Shown here in pieces: positions 1-5,433 of a DNA stretch of 6,694 nt. Where the stretch lies: the NCBI GenBank assembly GCA_002690085.1, contig NZDM01000017.1:1-6694 (forward strand). Direction: 5' to 3'. The first letter of the stretch is position 1, and each line of letters opens with the position of its first letter. The notes beneath the pieces are model-generated. The model worked only from the letters and a program-made list of their open reading frames with translations, was not told the DNA's origin and did no database searches. This DNA comes from Flavobacteriaceae bacterium (GTDB taxonomy: Bacteria > Bacteroidota > Bacteroidia > Flavobacteriales > Flavobacteriaceae). A program made the translations under genes and the position numbers.

Positions 1-604
1 GTTTTATCTTGATGATAAGGCCTATGACAAGGCAATTAACTCTATGAAAATAGTAACGAGCAGTAATGTATTGGCCCCCCATATAAAAGTCAAAGTTTTA
101 AGTGATTTCCTACAATTCGTTAAACAAAACCCCGCCTATAAATCGGTATTGGCCGAAGTGGAACCCGCAGCTTCATTGGATGTTTCTAATAGGTCCAATT
201 TAGAATGGGCCGCCTACTACCACGAAGAAAACAACCCCCTTAAAGCCTTGGGTTTCTATGAAAAAGAACTACTAAAGACACCAGAAAATTTAGCCCTAAT
301 TCAAACAATTGCAAATCTTTATTTGGAAACAATGCAATACGAACGCGCCGTTGAATTTACTTTAACACAATTGGAGTTTTTCCCCACACAAACCCCACTG
401 TATTTAGCCTATGGCCGCGCCCAATTTCACCTGCAAGAGTGGGATGCGGCTTTAGAATTGCTTGAAATCGGGATGGATTATATTTTTGAAGAGAATGAAA
501 CCGCTAAAGCCTATTATATTTTAATGGCTGCTCTTTACACAAAAAACAACAATATTGCGAAAGCAAAGACGTTCAATAACAAGGCAAAAGCGCTTAATAA
601 GTAA
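1..604 (+). CDS. TPR-repeat protein, 5' end outside the window
   Basis: The reading frame is open from base 2, so the first ATG at 44 is internal. Fourteen codons upstream of it already read like TPR helix sequence (FYLDDKAYDKAINS), so the true start lies before the window. The visible 200 residues contain about four tetratricopeptide-like helix pairs. Examples are the segments around AAYYHEENNPLKALGFYEK, IANLYLETMQYERAVEFT, YGRAQFHLQEWDAALELLE and YYILMAALYTKNNNIAKAK. TPR arrays are protein-interaction scaffolds, and no catalytic motif is visible. The stop codon overlaps the start of the DUF4292 lipoprotein gene by one base (TAATG at 602-606), and the EnvC-like gene follows in the same way. 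The protein therefore probably acts with these envelope proteins, at the outer membrane or in the periplasm. A signal peptide cannot be assessed because the N-terminus is missing. The partner and exact role are unknown. Confidence 0.9.
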   Translation, partial: FYLDDKAYDKAINSMKIVTSSNVLAPHIKVKVLSDFLQFVKQNPAYKSVLAEVEPAASLDVSNRSNLEWAAYYHEENNPLKALGFYEKELLKTPENLALIQTIANLYLETMQYERAVEFTLTQLEFFPTQTPLYLAYGRAQFHLQEWDAALELLEIGMDYIFEENETAKAYYILMAALYTKNNNIAKAKTFNNKAKALNK

Positions 605-1368
605 TGGTAAAAAAACTTATGTACACTTTAATAGCAGTTTTGGTTTTTAGCTGCGGGACTTCAAAAAAAATTGACACAGAGCCTCTGCGTGACTCAAAAA
701 TGAAAGCAAAGCAAATATTAAAAAGACACCAAAATCAAAAGGCGAACTTTAGCACCCTTCAAGCACGACTTAAAGTGGAGTTGACGGAAGGCAATAAATC
801 ACAAACACACACACTAACACTTCGCATGGAGCGCGGTAAAACGATATGGGTCAATGCCTTTTTGAATATGGTACGCCTAAAAATAACCCCAGAAAAAGTT
901 CAAATGTATAACAAATTAGACCGTACTTTTTTTGATGGAGATTATGAAATTATAAATGACTTCTTAGGCATTGAACTCAATTTTTCAAACCTTGAAAGCG
1001 CATTGCTTGGAGACGCCCTTTTTAATCCCAAAACAAATGCTTTAAAAAGAGAACCAAACCAAACGTCTTATGTCTTGGCGCCCAAAAATGTAAATGAATT
1101 ACTGCAAGTGTTTTATTATATAAACCCCGGTTCTTTTAAACTAGAAGGCCAATCTGTATACCAGCCTATTGAAAATCGAAGTCTTGATGTAAATTACCAA
1201 AGTTTCCAAGCCATTGACGCACAATTATTTCCCAAATTAATAACAATCAAAGTTCTCGAAAATCAAAAGGAAACTAGCTTGAAATTGAATTTAAAATCCG
1301 TAATTTTAAACCAGCCCTTGCGGTTTCCATTTAAAATGCCCACGGGCTATAAACCGATTGATTTCTAA
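604..1368 (+). CDS. DUF4292-family lipoprotein
   Basis: This encodes a 254-residue lipoprotein. A short positively charged N-terminus (MVKK) and a hydrophobic stretch lead to a lipobox VFSC, with Cys17 as the predicted lipidated residue. The residues after the Cys (GTSKKID) lack the acidic cluster that exports Bacteroidota lipoproteins to the cell surface, so a periplasm-facing anchor is more likely. The body resembles DUF4292: an early strand region with RLKVEL, the core IWVNAF...RLKITPEKVQMYNK (about 81-104), NLESALLGD (129-137), and the C-terminal PFKMPTGYKPI (242-252). As I recall, this family is placed with the LolA/LolB-like half-barrel folds that carry lipids or lipoproteins. A transport role is therefore plausible but not shown here. 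The start is fixed by the TAATG overlap with the TPR gene and by the signal sequence, and the stop overlaps the next ATG in the same way. Confidence 0.88.
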   Translation: MVKKLMYTLIAVLVFSCGTSKKIDTEPLRDSKMKAKQILKRHQNQKANFSTLQARLKVELTEGNKSQTHTLTLRMERGKTIWVNAFLNMVRLKITPEKVQMYNKLDRTFFDGDYEIINDFLGIELNFSNLESALLGDALFNPKTNALKREPNQTSYVLAPKNVNELLQVFYYINPGSFKLEGQSVYQPIENRSLDVNYQSFQAIDAQLFPKLITIKVLENQKETSLKLNLKSVILNQPLRFPFKMPTGYKPIDF

Positions 1369-2597
1369 TGGCCTCTAAGCTTAAATATTTTTCTTTCATT
1401 CTTTTTATTTTTTTGGCGATTGGATCATCGAACGCTAATGCGCAAAGCCAACGCCAACAAGAATTAGAAGAAAAACGCCGAGAACTGCAACAAGAAATCA
1501 GGGAAATAACCAAGTTGCTGTTTGCTGGTAAAAAAGAAAAAAAATCTGTTGTGAGTGCTGTTGAAGATTTAAATTACAAAATTAGTGTTCGCAAAAACCT
1601 GATCCGTATTACCAACCAACAAGCCAATTTGTTAACGCGAGAAATCAACGCCAACCAGGACGAAATCTCTACCCGCCGCGTAAAATTGAAGACTCTAAAA
1701 GAGGCATATGCAGACATGATTGTCAAATCTTATAAAAATAGAGCCCGGGATAATAAACTTATGTTTTTATTGTCTTCTTCAAGCTTTCAACAAGCTTACA
1801 GGCGCTTGCAATACATCAAACAATATGCAGATTATCAAAGGCAACAAGCTGAAATTATAAAAGTTGAAACCAAACAACTGCAATTGCTTAATCAAGATTT
1901 ATTAGTTCAAAAAAAGAACAAACAAAAATTAGTTGGCGAAAACAAAGCGGCGAAGCTAATTTTGGACAAAGAACTCAAGGATCAGCAGGCCTTTATTGAA
2001 TCGATCCAAAAAAACTTGGCGAGATTCTCAGCGCAAATCAAAGACAAACAAAAAGCATCAGAGAAGTTAGATAAAGAAATTAGAAAATTGATTCGTGAGG
2101 CCATTGCGGCGTCTAATAAAAAGGCAGGAAAATCAGTCAAAAGTAGAACCTTTTCTATGACGCCTGAGCAAAAAGTGTTAGCGGCAAATTTTACAGCCAA
2201 TAAAGGAAAATTGCCCTGGCCAGTTGCCAGCGGCGTTGTAAAAATGCGCTTTGGCACCAATCCATCCCCAATCGACCCAAGCATTAAAATAAAAAGCAAT
2301 GGTGTTCGCATTGCCACCAATAAAGGAGAGCCTGTTAGGGCTGTTTTTGACGGGGTTGTTCAAGGGATCATGACGCCCAAAAACGGAAATAACACCATTA
2401 TGATTAGGCATGGTAATTACATCACAGTTTATAAAAACCTATCCAAATTTTATGTAAGCAAGGGCGATAAAGTAACGACCAAGCAGGTCCTTGGAGAAGT
2501 CATAACAAATAAGGCTTCCGGAGAATCTATTTTAAGCTTTGGTATTTATAAAGATAGCGCAATTCAGAACCCCTCAATTTGGGTTTATAAGCTCTAA
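1368..2597 (+). CDS. EnvC-like murein hydrolase activator (coiled coil plus degenerate LytM/M23 domain)
   Basis: This is a 409-residue exported protein. Residues 1-25 form a signal peptide ending in ANA, with predicted cleavage before Gln26. Long charged helices follow at about 27-115 and 145-245, rich in K, E and Q, as in the coiled-coil arm of EnvC. A LytM/M23-type beta domain occupies about 283-409 (LPWPVASGVV, GEPVRAVFDGVV, IMIRHGNYITVY, KGDKVTTKQVLGEV). Active M23 enzymes need H-x-G-x-D, a Y-x-H histidine and an H-x-H pair. The matching positions here are Ser310/Arg314, Asn357 and Ile388/Ser390, so all five catalytic or zinc positions are lost. In E. coli, EnvC is likewise catalytically dead and activates the amidases AmiA and AmiB under control of FtsEX; a similar role at the division site is inferred. 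It is the last gene of the TPR-DUF4292 operon, and its start overlaps the previous stop (TAATG). It would be misannotated if called an active metallopeptidase. Confidence 0.9.
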   Translation: MASKLKYFSFILFIFLAIGSSNANAQSQRQQELEEKRRELQQEIREITKLLFAGKKEKKSVVSAVEDLNYKISVRKNLIRITNQQANLLTREINANQDEISTRRVKLKTLKEAYADMIVKSYKNRARDNKLMFLLSSSSFQQAYRRLQYIKQYADYQRQQAEIIKVETKQLQLLNQDLLVQKKNKQKLVGENKAAKLILDKELKDQQAFIESIQKNLARFSAQIKDKQKASEKLDKEIRKLIREAIAASNKKAGKSVKSRTFSMTPEQKVLAANFTANKGKLPWPVASGVVKMRFGTNPSPIDPSIKIKSNGVRIATNKGEPVRAVFDGVVQGIMTPKNGNNTIMIRHGNYITVYKNLSKFYVSKGDKVTTKQVLGEVITNKASGESILSFGIYKDSAIQNPSIWVYKL

Positions 2598-2600
2598 CCC

Positions 2601-3116
2601 TTATGAGCTCTTAAAAAGTGCTTTGAGCTCCGTGGCCTCTTCAGCTTTGAGCTTTCCGGCCAAAACCAAGCTTAATTGTCGCCGCCTTAGCGCACCCTCA
2701 AAGCGTTTTATTTCTTGTTCGGATTCGGGGATTAGTTCTGGAATTTCAACGGGCCTTCTGTTTTCATCGACAGCCACAAAAGTAAAAATAGCTTCGTTGG
2801 CTTTGATCGGTTTGTTAAAGTTATTATCTGTATACCACACATCTAGGTAGACTTCCATTGAAGTTTTAAAAGCTCTTGAAACTTTCGCCTCAATGGTCAC
2901 AATACTTCCCCGTGGGATTGCATGGTTAAAAGCCACATGATTTACAGAAGCCGTGACTACAACTTTTTCGGAATGCCGTTGAGAAGTAATACTAGCAGCA
3001 CGGTCCATACGGGCCAATAGCTCGCCTCCAAAAAGTGTGTTTATTGCATTGGTTTCACCGGGAAGAACCATATCGGTTACCACAGTTTTTGAATCGGAAG
3101 GGTGTTTTGCAGTCAT
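2601..3116 (-). CDS. Acyl-CoA thioesterase (hotdog fold, YciA/ACOT type)
   Basis: This encodes a 171-residue single-hotdog thioesterase expected to hydrolyse acyl-CoA to free acid and CoA in the cytoplasm. The signature is at residues 23-38, NAINTLFGGELLARMD. It carries the conserved Asn23, the FGG turn (29-31) at the start of the long hotdog helix, and Asp38, the usual catalytic acid. The strand VVVTASVNHVAFNHAIPRGSI (52-72) and the later MEVYLDVWYTD match YciA/ACOT proteins. The C-terminal 40 residues are charged and helical (SEQEIKRFEGALRRRQ), a common extension in this family. The substrate chain length cannot be read from the sequence. The gene converges with the EnvC-like gene with three bases between the stop codons. 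It lies 173 nt downstream of the SPOR gene and has its own promoter-like box, so it may be transcribed separately. The leader before the ATG, AACAACAACT, is A-rich and has no Shine-Dalgarno site. Confidence 0.93.
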   Translation of the reverse strand: MTAKHPSDSKTVVTDMVLPGETNAINTLFGGELLARMDRAASITSQRHSEKVVVTASVNHVAFNHAIPRGSIVTIEAKVSRAFKTSMEVYLDVWYTDNNFNKPIKANEAIFTFVAVDENRRPVEIPELIPESEQEIKRFEGALRRRQLSLVLAGKLKAEEATELKALFKSS

Positions 3117-3134
3117 AGTTGTTGTTCTATGCTA

Positions 3135-3142
3135 CAAAGGTA
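3135..3142 (-). promoter_or_regulatory. Probable -7 promoter box of the thioesterase gene
   Basis: The minus strand reads TACCTTTG, an exact match to the Bacteroidota -7 consensus TAnnTTTG, 18 nt before the thioesterase ATG. This predicts a leader of about 10-14 nt. The -33 element is weak: the nearest suitable TTTG (plus-strand CAAA at 3168-3171) is 25 nt away, slightly beyond the usual 17-23 nt. The trpS gene has an identical octamer upstream. Confidence 0.5.
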
Positions 3143-3201
3143 GAATTTATTGGGCAAATCATTTCATCAAACCAATAACTTTTAATCTTGCGGATAATAA
3201 T

Positions 3202-3240
3202 TAGGGCCCTAGCCGTAGGGAGTCGATAAATTTGGCCCTA
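3202..3240. repeat. Inverted-repeat cluster (TAGGGCC / GGCCCTA) in the spacer
   Basis: TAGGGCC at 3202-3208 pairs with GGCCCTA at 3234-3240. The left arm is also part of a perfect 10-bp palindrome, TAGGGCCCTA (3202-3211). A nested hairpin CCCTA-GCCG-TAGGG lies at 3207-3220. The element sits 50-88 nt beyond the SPOR stop codon and upstream of the thioesterase promoter. It may be a structured 3' end of the SPOR transcript or a short dispersed repeat. It lacks the U-run of an intrinsic terminator on the minus strand, where the next bases read ATTATTAT. Its function is not known. Confidence 0.35.
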
Positions 3241-3289
3241 TTAGCTCGAGGTGCTTACTGAAAGTTTTCTCTACCAGACTTTTTTAAAA

Positions 3290-4228
3290 TTAGGGAATGT
3301 TCTTGATCAAAAGCCAAGCCGCAGGGTCCTGTGTGCGCTTGATATTGTATAATGCGCGCTCAGCAGCCCGGCGTTCTTTGTAGCTTTCAAAAACGACTTG
3401 ATGCAAACCGTAGCGGTTTTGACCGATGAGCCGTGCATTAAAACCAAGGCGTTTGAGCTGTCGAAGCTTCCTTTCGCTATTCGCTTTGACTCTAAAAGCA
3501 CCCGCTACAATATGGAAGCTTCCGTAAGGTTTTTCAATATCTATGGTGATGGCCGGCAAGGGTGTGTTTACCAAAAATGTTGCCTCTTGGATTTGATTGC
3601 CTAAGGCGATACGGGCCTTTTCTTGAGCGACAATATTTTCTTTTTCAATATACTGTATGTAGGCATTCGACACCATAAAGCCGCCAAGTCCGAGCATGAT
3701 TACGGCAACTGCAGCATATTTTATTAAAGTATTTGTACGGCTTTTTCTTGAAGCTAAAATTAAGGTTGTTTCTTTTTCCTTGTGGCCCACAACCTTTAAA
3801 GGTAAATCTCTTTTGACCTCTGGCGAAACAAATTGTGACAAGCCAAAGGCAGCGGTCATATAATTTAGATGATAAGAAGGTTCAAATTCTAAAGCGCCAG
3901 TCTTACATCGGCTTAAATCTCCAACATACTTAAGTGAAACGGTTTCATTTTTCTTAAGTCTTTGTTGAATTTTGGCCACTTGTTTGGCAATTTTAGCAAG
4001 GGCATTTTCATATGAAACTTTCTCAGAAGTTGCAATGTAATTTGCCAAAACACCATCATTGGATTGCAGCTGTTCGTTAAATGATAAACGTTTTTTAGGC
4101 GGATAAAACACTTGAGCTTGTGCATCAATTTCAGCCGACACTTTGTGGGTTAAAAACGCTCCAAATGCGGGGACCACGACACATTCGTATCGGTATAAAA
4201 GTGTGCTTATATATTGGCCGAGTTGCAT
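3290..4228 (-). CDS. HU-like (CCDC81-type) and SPOR domain membrane protein
   Basis: This encodes a 312-residue predicted single-pass inner-membrane protein. The N-terminus (IST LLYRYECVVVPAFGAFLTH, about 7-28) and the following FYPPKKRLSFNEQLQSNDG (41-59) match the bacterial HU-CCDC81 domain. A second HU-like unit follows at about 60-131 (ANYIATSEKVSYENA to AAFGLSQF). A basic patch (R161-R164) precedes one membrane helix at about 169-187. A 45-residue linker then leads to a C-terminal SPOR domain (about 234-309: GSFHIVAGAFRVKANSERK...LGFNARLIG...AWLLI). The expected topology is HU-like part in the cytoplasm and SPOR in the periplasm, where SPOR domains bind glycan strands stripped of stem peptides at the septum. 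The HU superfamily includes DNA-binding proteins, but DNA binding by this branch is not established. The start is supported by the domain beginning at once and by a promoter box directly in front. The gene lies 154 nt downstream of trpS on the same strand. Confidence 0.9.
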   Translation of the reverse strand: MQLGQYISTLLYRYECVVVPAFGAFLTHKVSAEIDAQAQVFYPPKKRLSFNEQLQSNDGVLANYIATSEKVSYENALAKIAKQVAKIQQRLKKNETVSLKYVGDLSRCKTGALEFEPSYHLNYMTAAFGLSQFVSPEVKRDLPLKVVGHKEKETTLILASRKSRTNTLIKYAAVAVIMLGLGGFMVSNAYIQYIEKENIVAQEKARIALGNQIQEATFLVNTPLPAITIDIEKPYGSFHIVAGAFRVKANSERKLRQLKRLGFNARLIGQNRYGLHQVVFESYKERRAAERALYNIKRTQDPAAWLLIKNIP

Positions 4229-4233
4229 TGTTT

Positions 4234-4265
4234 CAAATGTATAAATTTTTTTTGAATTTCCCCAA
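4234..4265 (-). promoter_or_regulatory. Probable promoter of the HU/SPOR gene, leaderless geometry
   Basis: The minus strand carries TTG (plus 4263-4265), 21 nt, then TACATTTG (plus 4234-4241). This is an exact fit to the Bacteroidota TTG-N17-23-TAnnTTTG pattern. Only five bases separate the box from the ATG at 4228, so transcription would begin at or next to the start codon. No Shine-Dalgarno site is possible in such a transcript. Confidence 0.55.
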
Positions 4266-4382
4266 GAAGCTTAAAAGGAAGTTTGTTTGACAGGTTTTAT
4301 ATATTTACACTAAAATCACCCCAAATGAATTCAACCCAATTATTGTATGCAATGGCCTTACTGGGAATGTTTTTCAACTTTT

Positions 4383-5351
4383 TTAGTAGCCCAGTTTTTT
4401 TCTAACCCTTGCAAGCACCGAATTGGCGACTGCCGCTGCTTTTCCAGCACCAAACGTTAATATTTTTTCAACTTCCTCTGGATGTGCCATATAATGGTTG
4501 TAGCGTTCACGTTCAAAGGAAAATTTCTTGCATATAAGCTCAAATAAGGCTTGCTTGGCATCACCATAGCCGTAACCACCAGCTTGGTAATTCTCTTTCA
4601 TTGTTTCAAGCGCTTCCTTAGACGCGAGTAATTCATAAATTGCAAAACAATTGCATACGGTCCAATCTTTTGGATCTTCAAGTGGTGTGCTGTCGGTTTT
4701 GATAGACATGATTTGTTTTCTGAGAGCCTTGTCTGTTAGGAAAATGTCAATCGCATTATCCTTGCTTTTACTCATTTTTTGGCCATCTGTTCCTGGAATC
4801 AATTTTGTTTGCTCCTGCACTTTTGCTTTAGGGATAATAAAAGTTTCTCCCATTTTTGAATGGAATCTTGATGCGACATTTCTTGTCATTTCAAGATGTT
4901 GTAACTGGTCTTTTCCAACCGGGACAATGTTGGCATCATATAGTAAAATATCAGCAGCCATAAGCATTGGGTAGCTAAATAAACCGCCATTTATGTCTTC
5001 CAATCGACTTGCTTTATCTTTAAAACTGTGTGCTAATTCTAATCTTGAAAAGGGGAAAAAGCAGCTTAAATACCAAGCCAGTTCTGTGGCTTGAGGTACA
5101 TCGCTTTGCTTGTAAAACACAGTTTTTTCTACATCCAATCCAAAAGCCAACCAAGCTGCAGCTGTTGACAAGGTGTTTTCGCGCAGGTTTTGCGCATTTT
5201 TTATTTGTGTGAGTGAATGTAAATCGGCAATAAAAAGAAAGGCATCATTTGCATTGTCATTGCTCATTTCAATCGCTGGCAGGATTGCGCCTAAAATGTT
5301 TCCCAAATGTGGCGTTCCTGTACTTTGAACCCCTGTTAAAATTCTCGCCAT
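4383..5351 (-). CDS. trpS: Tryptophanyl-tRNA synthetase
   Basis: This is a 322-residue class Ic aminoacyl-tRNA synthetase that activates tryptophan with ATP and loads it on tRNA-Trp in the cytoplasm. The HIGH-type motif is TPHLGN (13-18) and the KMSKS loop is exact (192-196), followed by KDNAI. The tryptophan pocket region SYPMLMAADILLYDANIVPVGKDQ (about 126-149) is intact, including the Asp134 position that contacts the indole in this family. GDAKQALFELICKKF and the basic C-terminal VRKKLGY complete the anticodon-binding helical part. The length is normal for bacterial TrpS (about 320-340). The start is fixed because the family normally begins just before ILTGVQSTG. It is divergent from the acyltransferase gene and has its own promoter-like box. 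I see no attenuator or T-box in the 82-nt upstream spacer. Confidence 0.97.
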   Translation of the reverse strand: MARILTGVQSTGTPHLGNILGAILPAIEMSNDNANDAFLFIADLHSLTQIKNAQNLRENTLSTAAAWLAFGLDVEKTVFYKQSDVPQATELAWYLSCFFPFSRLELAHSFKDKASRLEDINGGLFSYPMLMAADILLYDANIVPVGKDQLQHLEMTRNVASRFHSKMGETFIIPKAKVQEQTKLIPGTDGQKMSKSKDNAIDIFLTDKALRKQIMSIKTDSTPLEDPKDWTVCNCFAIYELLASKEALETMKENYQAGGYGYGDAKQALFELICKKFSFERERYNHYMAHPEEVEKILTFGAGKAAAVANSVLARVRKKLGY

Positions 5352-5379
5352 TTGCCGATGTGTTTCTTGGATTTACACA

Positions 5380-5410
5380 CAAAGGTAATTTTTTTGAAGC
5401 AATCGCTCAA
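5380..5410 (-). promoter_or_regulatory. Probable trpS promoter
   Basis: The minus strand carries TTG (plus 5408-5410), a 20-nt spacer, then TACCTTTG (plus 5380-5387), an exact match to TTG-N17-23-TAnnTTTG. The box ends 28 nt before the trpS ATG, which predicts a leader of about 20-24 nt. The site interlocks with the opposite promoter for the acyltransferase. Confidence 0.6.
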
Positions 5411-5427
5411 TATTTTTAGTAGTTTTG
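5393..5427 (+). promoter_or_regulatory. Probable promoter of the PlsC-family gene, leaderless geometry
   Basis: TTTG at 5393-5396, a 23-nt spacer and TAGTTTTG at 5420-5427 match the Bacteroidota pattern. Only six bases separate the -7 box from the ATG at 5434, so the mRNA may begin at or within a few bases of the start codon. The box also covers the alternative in-frame TTG at 5425, which argues against that upstream start. Confidence 0.5.
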
Positions 5428-5433
5428 GGCTTG

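Noticed and set aside
75..80. Run of six C in the TPR gene as a possible frameshift or phase-variable tract
   Set aside because: The frame is continuous on both sides with sensible protein sequence, and six bases is too short to argue for phase variation.
1982..2411. Open frames on the minus strand opposite the EnvC-like gene (1982-2320 and 2178-2411)
   Set aside because: They lie wholly inside a well-supported gene, show no family motif, and have no promoter box or spacing of their own.
2581..2613. Possible bidirectional terminator at the EnvC-thioesterase junction (GGGTT-N10-AACCC, or AAGCTC/GAGCTC pairing)
   Set aside because: The stems are only about five pairs or contain a bulge, they lie in coding sequence, and no T-run follows on either strand.
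2539..2850. 103-codon plus-strand frame across the EnvC-thioesterase junction
   Set aside because: It covers the ends of two convergent known genes in other frames, and its Ser-rich product reflects antisense of the thioesterase.
3117..3289. tRNA or other RNA gene in the spacer, suggested by its GC-rich inverted repeats
   Set aside because: No cloverleaf arms, T-loop sequence or CCA-like end can be assembled; only the short nested repeat is visible.
3913..4128. 71-codon minus-strand frame inside the HU/SPOR gene
   Set aside because: It is an alternative frame of a recognised gene, with no recognisable protein sequence or start context.
5425..5433. TTG at 5425 as the start of the PlsC-family gene
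   Set aside because: It overlaps the TAGTTTTG promoter box and adds only three residues. The ATG at 5434 is the more natural start.
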